In this document: positions 36,978 through 44,445 of the stretch, in pieces
Position numbering within the stretch: the stretch's first letter is position 1
Layout: each line of letters starts with the position of its first letter
Source of the DNA: Amycolatopsis nalaikhensis
GTDB lineage: Bacteria; Actinomycetota; Actinomycetes; Mycobacteriales; Pseudonocardiaceae
Direction of reading: 5' to 3'
Length of the DNA: 64,000 nt
Assembly: GCF_030264295.1 (NCBI RefSeq)
Contig: NZ_CP127173.1
Coordinates: 10,547,501-10,611,500, forward strand
Made by a program: the position numbers and the translations under genes
Notes under the pieces: model-generated
The model's database searches: none
Seen by the model: only the letters and a program-made list of their open reading frames with translations
What the model was told of the DNA's origin: nothing

Positions 36978-37800
36978 CTACCGGACGGATCTCAGAATTT
37001 CGGCAGAAGGCCGGAGCACCACCGCGCCCGCCGCGAAACCCGCGGTCAGGGTCCAGAAGTCCGGGTGGACGATCGACTGGCCGCGCTGCGCCGGCCAGGT
37101 CAGCAGCACCAGCAGACCCGCGTAGCCCGCACCGGCGATCCGAACCAGGCGACGACGGACGACGTCGTCCGAGAGCACCGCGTACCGGCGGGCCGGCAGG
37201 AGCAGTCCGAACGCGACCAGCGGCAGCACCTGCAGGCCGTGGACGCCGACGAAGTGCGGGATCCGCAGGTCGCCGCCGACTGTGCTCCAGCCCAGCACGG
37301 GCAGGCCGGGACCGCCGTCCTCGACGCCGACCGAGTGCGCGCCGAACGTCGAGGGCTTGCCGCCCGCGTCGAGCACCGCCTGCTGGGCCGGCGAGGGCGA
37401 GAACATCAGCATCGCGACGCCCATCCCGGCCAGCGCCAGGCCCGTCCCCCAGCGCAACGCCGAGTTCAGCGCCCGGTCCGGGAGGCGCTGGACCAGCAGC
37501 AGCACGACGACGGCGGCGGTCATCAGCCACGCCGCGTACGCGCCACCCGCGACGACGTTGCTGATCATCACGTCGGCCGGGGTCGCCTTGGTGAAGTGCA
37601 GCGTGTGATCGCGGAAGATCATCTGCAGCACGCACGTGCGCCAGAAGCCAAGCCAGCGTCAGATCGGCGCATTGACCAGCGTGCGATCATCGAGGAGCAG
37701 GTCGAGCAGCGACGCCGCGCACACCCATCACCCCGGCGAGCACCACCAGCGGGCGGTGCCACGACCGGAGCGTGACCAGCGGATTTCCCTTGTCTGCCAT
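36978..37800 (-). pseudogene. Degraded polytopic membrane protein gene
   Basis: ATG 37800 opens MADKGNPLVTLRSWHRPLVV, then the frame breaks near 37720. The next frame carries CAASLLDLLLDDRTLVNAPI and hits a TGA at 37659-37661. A third frame briefly encodes LTLAWLLAHVR, and the longest piece (217 residues from GTG 37631, several membrane helices) runs to the stop at 36978. This piecewise pattern in three frames is what one expects from internal deletions in a family of actinobacterial membrane proteins where the NAPI and LTLAWLL blocks are normally separated. A sequencing error alone would have to be double. The function of the parent family is not known to me. Confidence 0.65.
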
Positions 37801-37923
37801 GGCATACAGCCTGGCCGGGACCACCGCCGCGGGCACTGGAGCGCGCCCCCGTCACGAAGGGGGCACACCCCACCACGGCCCTGTGGGTAATAGTGCCGTC
37901 ACCGCGACCGGCAGTTGTGCCGT

Positions 37924-37951
37924 TTGACCACACAGGCCTCTTTTCTAGCGT
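37924..37951 (+). promoter_or_regulatory. Candidate promoter for the second ESX cluster
   Basis: TTGACC (37924-37929) and TAGCGT (37946-37951) are separated by 16 bases. The site lies 65 bases before ATG 38016, which has a strong GGAAGGAGGT (37997-38006). The 213-bp gap upstream holds nothing else that I recognise. Confidence 0.6.
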
Positions 37952-38015
37952 GACTTTCACACCGCGCGGACCACCGCGCCAGGGGAAATCGCTTCAGGAA
38001 GGAGGTGGCCCGTCG

Positions 38016-38360
38016 ATGTCCAGTCCGGGATTCCAGGCAGATTCCGCTGCCATGACGCGCGCCGTCCAGGGTTTCGAGGAAACCGCGACGAACGCCAAGT
38101 CCACGATGGCCAGCTTGGAGTCCGAGCTGACCGAGGCGCTGCGCAACTACAAGGGTGACCAGGCCGTGGCGTTCTGGGACCTCCAGCGGCGGCTCCAGGA
38201 GAAGATGAGCGTCGCGGTGAAGGAGCTCGACACCATGTCGCAGCTCGTCCACACCAGCCACCAGAACTACGGCCGCGGCGACGCCGACGTCCACCAGAGC
38301 TTCCAGGGGGTCGGCAACTCCCTCGAGGGCTCGGGCGTGATCCCCCGCCTCAACCCCTGA
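38016..38360 (+). CDS. WXG100-family ESX protein (EsxB-like)
   Basis: This 114-residue helical protein has no signal peptide. A first helix with ATNAKSTMASLESELTEAL, a turn region YKGDQAVAFW (a diverged WXG turn) and a second helix are followed by NYGRGDADVHQ, where YGRGD fits the YxxxD secretion signal that EccC recognises. It pairs naturally with the next gene 18 bases downstream, as in CFP-10/ESAT-6 operons; the one with the C-terminal YxxxD is the CFP-10-like partner. ATG 38016 has a near-perfect Shine-Dalgarno sequence. A start further left in the same frame is possible but not needed. Confidence 0.88.
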   Translation: MSSPGFQADSAAMTRAVQGFEETATNAKSTMASLESELTEALRNYKGDQAVAFWDLQRRLQEKMSVAVKELDTMSQLVHTSHQNYGRGDADVHQSFQGVGNSLEGSGVIPRLNP

Positions 38361-38378
38361 CCCGAGAGGACGCCCACC

Positions 38379-38681
38379 ATGGCCGACGTCGTCGAAATCA
38401 ACTTCGCCGCGCTGCAGCACAGCTCGGCATCCCTGGCCGCCAAGGCCAAGGCGCTCACCTCGCAGCTGGAGCAGCTGCACCAGAACCTGCAGCCGATCAC
38501 CGCGACCTGGTACGCCTCCGGCAGCTCCGCCGGTGACGCGGCCCGCCAGTCGGAAACCCGCCTGCGCCAGGCCACCGCGGACATCGTCGCCATCATCGCG
38601 CAGTTCGGCGGCAAGGTCGGCGAGGCCCACGACCTCCAGCAGTCGCTGGAGAACCGCAACCAGGGGCTGTTCGCGGGCTGA
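38379..38681 (+). CDS. WXG100-family ESX protein (EsxA-like)
   Basis: This 100-residue helix-turn-helix protein (INFAALQHSSASLAAKAKAL... ) has the turn TWYASGSSAGDAA in place of a strict W-x-G; there is one extra residue between W and G. Length and lack of signal peptide are typical for the ESAT-6-like partner. It has no YxxxD motif, as expected if export depends on its partner encoded just upstream. The stop is followed by a 15-bp hairpin that may lower transcription of the genes behind it and so give the small pair a higher level. Confidence 0.88.
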   Translation: MADVVEINFAALQHSSASLAAKAKALTSQLEQLHQNLQPITATWYASGSSAGDAARQSETRLRQATADIVAIIAQFGGKVGEAHDLQQSLENRNQGLFAG

Positions 38682-38696
38682 CCCGCGCCCAGACGT

Positions 38697-38740
38697 CGGT
38701 CGGCCGGTGCGGGAAACCCCCCGCTCGCACCGGCCGACCG
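38697..38740 (+). terminator. Hairpin after the WXG100 pair (partial terminator)
   Basis: A perfect 15-bp stem (38697-38711 with 38726-38740) is followed by GCTTTCCCG. It lies 15 bases after the stop and 46 bases before the next gene on the same strand, so it probably acts as an attenuator inside the cluster. Confidence 0.7.
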
Positions 38741-38785
38741 GCTTTCCCGTTCCGCGATCGTGCGACAAGAGAGCCGGGGAACCCG

Positions 38786-39172
38786 ATGCACGACCAGTCG
38801 TACTACGTCCACCTGGAGTCGCTGAAGGACTTCGTGCGGGAGCTGGAGACCCAGATCCACGCGATGTCCAAACCGAACGACTTCCTGCTCACCCTCGGCC
38901 AGGAGCCGCTGCTGTTCGGCGAGTTCGGCGAAGCCGGGTCGCTGGCCGACGCCCACCGCGCGGCCGTGTCGGAGATGCAGGGCCTGCTCGACCAGGTCCG
39001 CGGCGCGATCGGCTTCGCGCAGGACGTCACCACCACGGTCGCCGACGGCTACCAGAACGCCGACCAGGCGGTGGCCGGGGACCTGCACCACTCGGGCGCC
39101 GTCACCGACCTGCTCGACCCGGTGCTGGGCCTGCTGGGCCTGGGCGACTCGGACGGGAGCCGCAAGGGATGA
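38786..39172 (+). CDS. EspC/WXG-like ESX-associated protein with YxxxD motif
   Basis: This 128-residue protein begins MHDQSYYVHLESLKDFVREL. It has two predicted helices (DAHRAAVSEMQGLLDQVRGAIGFAQDVTTTVADGY) and YQNAD, which fits the YxxxD secretion signal. The C-terminus VLGLLGLGDSDG is variable. There is no signal peptide. The TGA overlaps the ATG of the PPE-like gene (ATGA), so the two are translated together and may form a heterodimer, as PE-PPE pairs do. The exact family is not certain. Confidence 0.82.
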   Translation: MHDQSYYVHLESLKDFVRELETQIHAMSKPNDFLLTLGQEPLLFGEFGEAGSLADAHRAAVSEMQGLLDQVRGAIGFAQDVTTTVADGYQNADQAVAGDLHHSGAVTDLLDPVLGLLGLGDSDGSRKG

Positions 39173-40467
39173 CGAAGAACACCGCGCACACGAACTTCGC
39201 CGCCTACAGCCACCAGCAGCTGTACGCGATGCTGCAGGCCGGTGACCCGAACAGCGCGCGGCACGCCGCCGACAAGTGGAAGTCCGCCGCGCTGCACCTG
39301 CACGAGCAGGCCCACAACCTCAACGCCGAGCTGACCGAGTTCAAGGACCAGTGGACCGGCGGCGCGGCCGAGCAGTACCAGCGGATGATCATCGACCTGG
39401 CGAACGGCATCTCCAAGGTGGCGCAGACCGCCGAGTCGATGAACGTGATGCTCGACGACGCCGCCGACGCGCTGGTGAAGGCCAAGAAGGAGATGCCGCC
39501 GCCGGTCGCGGTGCCGGACGTCTCCCCCGCCGACGTCGCGCTCGCGGTGAACCCGCCGCTGCTGCCTCCGGACGCCTCGCCCGCGCTGGTGCAGGCCGCC
39601 GCCCAGCAGCGCCAGCAGGCCATCGCGAACGTCGAGGCGCAGCAGTCGGCCGCGAACGCCGCCGGCTCCGCGCACGGGAAGGCGATCGTCGTCATGACCG
39701 AACTGGCCGGTGAGTACACCACCGCCGAGGAGTCGATCCCGGCTTCGCCGAACGCCGTCGAGGTGCCCTCGACCCCGCCGCCCCCGGGCGGTGGCGGCGC
39801 GACGACCGGCTCGCCGGGGCTCGTCGGCAACGGCACGACCGAACCCGGCGTCGTCGTCACCCCGGGCGACGGGCACCCGCTGCCCGGCGGCACGGCACCC
39901 CAGCCGGGGACGACCGCGCCGACGTCGAACCCGCTCTTCGGCGACATGTTCACCGCCGGGCTCGCCGCGGCGTCGGCCGCCGCGTTCGGCCGGTTCGGCT
40001 CGATCATGCCGAAGGTGCCGGGCTGGGCGACCGGCAAGGACCCCAAGGAGAACAAGGAGCAGCCGCCCGGCACGAAGCTCGGCGGGGGCGGCGCGGGCGT
40101 CGAAGGCGGGGCCGGTGGCGGCATCCCGATCGGCGGCGGCGACGCGCCCGCACTCGGTGGCGGTGGCGTCGGCATCCCGGGCGGGGGCGGCGCGGACGCT
40201 CCGGCGGCGCACTCCGGCCTGTCCGGCGACGGCGGCGCGGGCAACGCGCTCAGCGGGCTCGCGGGCGGCGCGGCCGGTGCCGCGGGCGCGGCGGCGGCCA
40301 AGGGCGCGATGCCGATGATGCCCATGATGCCGATGGGCATGGGCGGTGGCGGCGACCTGGGTTCCGGACGGCGGATCCCGGCGTGGCTGGTGGAGACGGA
40401 GAACGTCTGGGGCCAGGCGGCCCCGGTCGCGCCCCCGGTGATCGGCGAAGAGCCGGAAGCGTACTGA
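39169..40467 (+). CDS. PPE/WXG-like ESX substrate with Pro/Gly-rich C-terminus
   Basis: This 432-residue protein has residues 1-180 helical with WTGGAAEQYQ at the turn (a true W-x-G). A Pro-rich linker (VPSTPPPPGGGG) and a long Gly/Ala/Met-rich tail (GGGGVGIPGGGG, MPMMPMMPMGMGGGG) follow. It ends with IPAWLVETENVWG. This arrangement is the usual one for Pseudonocardiaceae ESX substrates related to EspB/PPE proteins, and the conserved tail W-L-V-E-T-E-x-x-W is seen in that group. There is no EspG chaperone gene nearby. It is translated from an ATG overlapping the preceding stop. Confidence 0.82.
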   Translation: MTKNTAHTNFAAYSHQQLYAMLQAGDPNSARHAADKWKSAALHLHEQAHNLNAELTEFKDQWTGGAAEQYQRMIIDLANGISKVAQTAESMNVMLDDAADALVKAKKEMPPPVAVPDVSPADVALAVNPPLLPPDASPALVQAAAQQRQQAIANVEAQQSAANAAGSAHGKAIVVMTELAGEYTTAEESIPASPNAVEVPSTPPPPGGGGATTGSPGLVGNGTTEPGVVVTPGDGHPLPGGTAPQPGTTAPTSNPLFGDMFTAGLAAASAAAFGRFGSIMPKVPGWATGKDPKENKEQPPGTKLGGGGAGVEGGAGGGIPIGGGDAPALGGGGVGIPGGGGADAPAAHSGLSGDGGAGNALSGLAGGAAGAAGAAAAKGAMPMMPMMPMGMGGGGDLGSGRRIPAWLVETENVWGQAAPVAPPVIGEEPEAY

Positions 40468-40471
40468 CCCG

Positions 40472-40517
40472 GTCGTGAGTGTTCAGGGCGGTTCTAACCG
40501 CCCTAAACACTCACGAC
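40472..40517. repeat. Intergenic palindrome of the GTGAGTG family
   Basis: An inverted repeat with outer arms GTCGTGAGTGTT / AACACTCACGAC and a GGCGGTTCTAACCGCC core lies five bases after the PPE-like gene and 25 bases before the next gene on the same strand. It could weaken read-through. Related elements are at 42270 and 60321. Confidence 0.75.
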
Positions 40518-40542
40518 CCCTGCTGCGAAACGGAGGCGGGCC

Positions 40543-41883
40543 GTGACGGCTGCCGGATATCGCGTGGCCCCGGCCCGCCTCGACTCGGTGGCGGGTGAGT
40601 TCGGCTCCCGCGCCGACGCACTGGCGACGGCGCAATCCGCGGTGGCGGGCGAGAAGGTGCCCGCCGCCGCCTTCGGCCAGGTCGGCGAATCCGCGGCCGC
40701 GGCCAAGACGTTCGAGAAGACCATGACGGAGCTGGGCGCGAAGCTCGAGTCGGGCGTGTCCCGGCTCCGGACGCTCCAAAGTGGACTGACCGCGTCGGCG
40801 GCGGGTTATCGCCGCGCCGACGCCCAGGTCGCCGCGATGTACCGGGCGCTGCTGCCCGAGGATCCCTTGCCGAAGGCGGGAAACCCCAGCGGGATCGGCG
40901 GTTCGGCCGACACCGGCGCGTGGGCGCACGCGATCGCGGACAACCGCGTGAAGGTCGCCGACGCGCTGACGGCCGAACGCGCCAAGCTGGCCGCCCTGAC
41001 CGACCCCGACGAGATCGCGCGGTCGCGGGCGCGGATCAAGCTGTACGAAGACATCCTGGCGAACAACCGGCAGATCCTGCGGTTCGACCCGTCGGGCAAC
41101 GGCCGGATCGCCGAGCTGGTCGGGCACATCGAGCCGGGGACGCGCAACGTCGGGCTGTTCGTGCCCGGTGTCAACACGCAGATGTCCAACTTCGACGCCT
41201 ACGCCGGCCTCGGGCGCAGCCTGGTGGCCGCGGACCCGACCGGGCGCACGGCGATGGTCGTCTGGGCCGACGGCGTGTTCCCGCAGAACCCGGTGGTGCA
41301 GGGGCCGGACGCGAGCTACGCGCAGACGATGGCGCCCGCCCTCAAGCACTTCGCCGACGACCTGCGCGGCGAGATCGCGAGCCACGCGGGCTCCGACGTC
41401 ACGCTGACCGCGATCGGCCACAGCTACGGCGGCGCGACGGTCGGGCTGGCCGAGACGCGGGGACTCGACGTCGACCGCGTCCTGCACGTGGAGTCGGCGG
41501 GCATGGGCCACGGCGTGTGGTCGCCGTCGGACCTGCCGGCGAGCCAGGCGGGCGTCCAGCGGTACTCGATGACGGCGCCGCTCGACCCGATCGAGATCGC
41601 CCAGGGCAACGCGTGGGGCCTGGAGTGGACGGGCATCGGCCACGGCGCGGACCCGGACACGTTCCCCGGCGTCACGGAGCTGGAGACCGGGCGTTCCGCT
41701 GCCGGGGACCAGCTGTGGGGGCTTTCGTCGCACAGTGACGTGCTGAAGCCGGGTTCGGAGTCGTGGACGAACATCTACCGGGTGATCACGAGCGGCCCGG
41801 TGACGCCGGACGGCACGTTCGACCCGAACGGCATCCTGGAGCACGGCATCGAGTTCCTGAACGACGGGGGTGTGCTGCGATGA
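40543..41883 (+). CDS. DUF1023 alpha/beta hydrolase with WXG-like N-terminus, candidate ESX cargo
   Basis: This 446-residue protein starts at GTG 40543 after CGGAGG. Residues 1-105 form a helical WXG-like region ending in AAGYRRADAQVAAMY, where YRRAD fits the YxxxD signal. Residues about 110-420 are a DUF1023 hydrolase with the nucleophile elbow GHSYGGAT. DUF1023 enzymes are predicted serine hydrolases found with ESX genes in actinobacteria; substrates are unknown. The following small gene overlaps by ATGA and may be a chaperone or immunity partner. The combination of adaptor and enzyme in one chain suggests an exported enzyme. Confidence 0.85.
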   Translation: MTAAGYRVAPARLDSVAGEFGSRADALATAQSAVAGEKVPAAAFGQVGESAAAAKTFEKTMTELGAKLESGVSRLRTLQSGLTASAAGYRRADAQVAAMYRALLPEDPLPKAGNPSGIGGSADTGAWAHAIADNRVKVADALTAERAKLAALTDPDEIARSRARIKLYEDILANNRQILRFDPSGNGRIAELVGHIEPGTRNVGLFVPGVNTQMSNFDAYAGLGRSLVAADPTGRTAMVVWADGVFPQNPVVQGPDASYAQTMAPALKHFADDLRGEIASHAGSDVTLTAIGHSYGGATVGLAETRGLDVDRVLHVESAGMGHGVWSPSDLPASQAGVQRYSMTAPLDPIEIAQGNAWGLEWTGIGHGADPDTFPGVTELETGRSAAGDQLWGLSSHSDVLKPGSESWTNIYRVITSGPVTPDGTFDPNGILEHGIEFLNDGGVLR

Positions 41884-42248
41884 GCGTCGAGCTGGACCGG
41901 CTCGCGGGCGAGCTGACCGACGTGATCGACAGCGTGGCGGAGGCGTTCGGCGCCCCGGCGGACCGCACGGTGGACGGCGAGCTGGACTGCGACCCGACCC
42001 GCCCCGGCCACCTGCGCTGCTGGCAGTACGGGGTGCGCGTCGAGCAGGCGGGCGAACCGGAGCGGCGCCTGGCCGAGGTGGTCCTGCCGACGCTGACCGA
42101 GCGCGGCTGGCAGGCGCACGACCGGAGCACGCCGCGCGAGCTGATCGCCCGCTTCAGCCGCGACGGCGCGGACTTCACGGTGCACGTCGCGAGGGCGAGC
42201 CACGCGGTGGCGATCATCGGTTCGACCCGCCCGGTCCCGGCAGCCTGA
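41880..42248 (+). CDS. Small ESX-locus protein of unknown function, coupled to the hydrolase
   Basis: This 122-residue cytosolic protein has LDRLAGELTDVIDSVAEAFG as first helix, then a strand-rich region (LRCWQYGVRVEQAG, RRLAEVVLPTLTERGWQAHD, SRDGADFTVHVARASHAVAIIGST). The fold resembles small partner proteins seen next to ESX DUF1023 hydrolases; I have no firm family name. ATG 41880 overlaps the hydrolase TGA. Role as inhibitor or chaperone of that hydrolase is inference from the overlap. Confidence 0.75.
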   Translation: MSVELDRLAGELTDVIDSVAEAFGAPADRTVDGELDCDPTRPGHLRCWQYGVRVEQAGEPERRLAEVVLPTLTERGWQAHDRSTPRELIARFSRDGADFTVHVARASHAVAIIGSTRPVPAA

Positions 42249-42269
42249 CACGCCGGCTCCCGTACGCCC

Positions 42270-42313
42270 TCGTGAGTGGCGATTCGGGTTAGAACCCTCA
42301 TTGCCACTCACGA
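42270..42313. terminator. Palindrome of the GTGAGTG family between convergent genes
   Basis: TCGTGAGTGGC (42270-42280) pairs with GCCACTCACGA (42303-42313), with GGGTTAGAACCC in the loop as a second small stem. It lies between the convergent stops at 42248 and 42328 and so probably ends both transcripts. Confidence 0.75.
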
Positions 42314-42327
42314 CCACCAGTCCGTGG

Positions 42328-43482
42328 CTACGGGGTGAAACGGCTTGGGCGCCAGCCTCGGCGGCGGGCTCGGCGGACCGCCGCCACCGTCACCCCGGCC
42401 GCCGCGGCCGCCGCCACTCCCGCCAGCGCGATCGTGCCCGCTGCCACGTCCGCCGGGCGCCGGGCCGGGGCCGCCGCCGGAGCCACCGCCGCACCCGAAC
42501 CCGCCGGGACCACCGCACCCGGTGCGGCGACGTCGGCGGGCAGCGTCGACGACACCGCCGCGTACGCGTCCACGACTCCCCAGCCCAGCCGCGGGTCGTG
42601 GCCGCCCGAAGGCGGGCGGTGCGCCGTCAACGTCAAGCGCGTCAGGACCTGGTCGCCGGTCAGCTCCGGGTGGTACGAACGGATCAGCGCCGCGACCCCG
42701 GCGACGTACCCCGCCGCGAGGCCCGGGTCCGTCACCGGCCAGCGGTGCGCCACCGCGCCGCCCGCTCCGGCCGACGTGCTCACCAGCTCCGCTCCCGGCG
42801 CCGCGACGCCGACGTAGTCCCCCGCTTCGGTCTGCACCGGCTCGCCCGCCGGGTTCACCGATCCGACGGCCAGCACCCCGGGCGTCGCCGTCGGGTACGT
42901 CCGCGTGCCCTGCTCGGTCGCCGCCGCCGCGGACACCACCACCGCACCTTCCGCCCGCGCCCGCGAAACCGCGCCCGACAACGCGGGACTGTCGAACGCC
43001 GCGGGCACGGCCACCAGGATGACGCTCGCGTGCCGGTCCACCGCCGCGTCGATCGCGCCCGCCAACGCGCGCGGGTCGCCGCTGCCGTCGGGGGCCGTGT
43101 AGCGGATCGGCAGCAGGCGCGCGCCCGGCGCGATCCCGGCGAACGTCGTCGACGCCGCCGGTTGCGCGCCGACGATGCCGGCCGCGATCGTGCCGCGGCC
43201 GTCGCAGTCCGTCCGCTCGGTGCCGGGCCCGCCTTCGAGCTGTCCCGGCGCGAACTGCGCGTTCTGCCCGTCGACGCCCGTGCCGATCACCGCGACGAGC
43301 TGGCCCTCACCCCGGGTCAGCGGCCACAGCCGCGCCGGGTCGACCTGCCGCTGCCCCCACGGGACCTCGCCGGTGTAGGTGCCCGAGGGGTTCGCGCACT
43401 GCGGGCCGGGCGCGGCGGACGCGCTCGCGGGCAGCCCGAGCGCGACGAGACCCGCGACCGCCAGCGCCGCCGGAACCCGCAC
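42328..43482 (-). CDS. Mycosin (MycP) homologue with all catalytic residues replaced
   Basis: This 384-residue membrane-anchored subtilisin-like protein has a Sec signal (1-23), a subtilase domain (about 45-315), a Pro/Ala linker, one C-terminal helix (IALAGVAAAAAAGVTVAAV) and the basic tail RRARRRGWRPSRFTP, exactly the mycosin layout. The active site is gone. VAVIGTGVD has Gly67 for Asp, CDGRGT has Arg96 for His, and PGLAAGYVAG has Gly254 for Ser. The oxyanion Asn is also missing in VVVSAAAAT. The fold core is otherwise kept, so it is not random decay. In mycobacteria MycP supports ESX complex stability independently of protease activity, a role this protein could keep. Confidence 0.9.
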   Translation of the reverse strand: MRVPAALAVAGLVALGLPASASAAPGPQCANPSGTYTGEVPWGQRQVDPARLWPLTRGEGQLVAVIGTGVDGQNAQFAPGQLEGGPGTERTDCDGRGTIAAGIVGAQPAASTTFAGIAPGARLLPIRYTAPDGSGDPRALAGAIDAAVDRHASVILVAVPAAFDSPALSGAVSRARAEGAVVVSAAAATEQGTRTYPTATPGVLAVGSVNPAGEPVQTEAGDYVGVAAPGAELVSTSAGAGGAVAHRWPVTDPGLAAGYVAGVAALIRSYHPELTGDQVLTRLTLTAHRPPSGGHDPRLGWGVVDAYAAVSSTLPADVAAPGAVVPAGSGAAVAPAAAPARRPADVAAGTIALAGVAAAAAAGVTVAAVRRARRRGWRPSRFTP

Positions 43483-43551
43483 CCGACCCTCCCCGGAAAC
43501 CCCAGAGCGGAAAGTACTTCCGCCGCCGCCAGTTTACCCGGGAACGGCCCT

Positions 43552-44445
43552 TCAGCGAAGGTCCATGCCCAGATCCAACGCGGGTGAGGAGTGGGTCAGC
43601 CCGCCCACCGACAGATAGTCCACACCGGACTCGGCGTAGGCCTTACCACGGTCGAGGGTGAGGCCACCAGAGGATTCCAGCCGCGTCTTCGGCGAAACCT
43701 CGTCGCGGCGCGCGACGGCCCGGCGGCACTGCTCCGGCGTGAAGTTGTCCAGCAGCACCTCGTCCGCGCCCGCGGCCAGTGCCTCCTCGAGCTGCTCGAG
43801 CGTGTCGACCTCCACCTCGCACGCCAGTTCCGGCGCGTGCTCGCGGGCCGCGGCCAGCGCCGCGGTCACCGAACCGGCGGCGACGACGTGGTTGTCCTTG
43901 ATCAGCACCGCGTCGCCGAGCCCCAGCCGGTGGTTGACGCCGCCACCGCAGCGGACGGCGTACTTCTGCAGGAGCCGCAGGCCCGGCAACGTCTTGCGGG
44001 AGTCGCGGATCGCGCAACCGGTACCGTCTACTTCGGACACCCAGGCGGCGGTCGCGGTGGCGACGCCGGAGAGGTGGCACAGCAGGTTCAGCGCCGTCCG
44101 CTCGGCCGTGAGCAGCCCGCGCACCGGCCCGCGCAGCACCAGCGCGGGCTCCCCCGCGGCCAGCCGCTCACCGTCTTCGCGCTCGGACAACAGTTCATAG
44201 GCGTCACCAAGCACCATGTCGAACACCGCCAGTGCCGCCGGCAGCCCGGCGACGACGCCGTCGACGCGCGGGGTCAGCTCGGCCACCGCGGTCGCGGAGG
44301 CGGGCACGGTCGACGCCGTCGTCGCGTCCGGCCCGTACCGCAGGTCCTCTTCCAGCGCGGTGGTGACCACCCGCCGCACGTCTTCGACGTCGAGGCCCGA
44401 CGCGGCGATCCGGCGCAGGACCGGTTCGGAGATGGGGAACGTCAT
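43552..44445 (-). CDS. nadC: Nicotinate-nucleotide pyrophosphorylase (quinolinate phosphoribosyltransferase)
   Basis: This 297-residue NadC converts quinolinate and PRPP to nicotinate mononucleotide, CO2 and PPi. Motifs: EDLRYGPDATT near residue 33, RDSRKTLPGLRLLQKYAVRCGG (quinolinate/PRPP binding Arg and Lys), LIKDNH, and the C-terminal EVEVD, LLDNF and ESSGGL strands of the barrel. Length is normal. ATG 44445 overlaps the nadB stop (ATGA). It is the last gene of nadA-nadB-nadC, probably controlled by the NrtR-type regulator transcribed divergently. Confidence 0.96.
   Translation of the reverse strand: MTFPISEPVLRRIAASGLDVEDVRRVVTTALEEDLRYGPDATTASTVPASATAVAELTPRVDGVVAGLPAALAVFDMVLGDAYELLSEREDGERLAAGEPALVLRGPVRGLLTAERTALNLLCHLSGVATATAAWVSEVDGTGCAIRDSRKTLPGLRLLQKYAVRCGGGVNHRLGLGDAVLIKDNHVVAAGSVTAALAAAREHAPELACEVEVDTLEQLEEALAAGADEVLLDNFTPEQCRRAVARRDEVSPKTRLESSGGLTLDRGKAYAESGVDYLSVGGLTHSSPALDLGMDLR

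Noticed and set aside
35541..37800. AMP-binding gene plus neighbours as a small natural-product cluster
   Set aside because: No carrier protein, condensing or tailoring enzyme is adjacent; the P450 is 24 kb away.
37619..37960. Small leftward frame of 113 residues upstream of the ESX cluster
   Set aside because: It crosses the candidate promoter and the decayed gene's start in a different frame, with no homology that I recognise.
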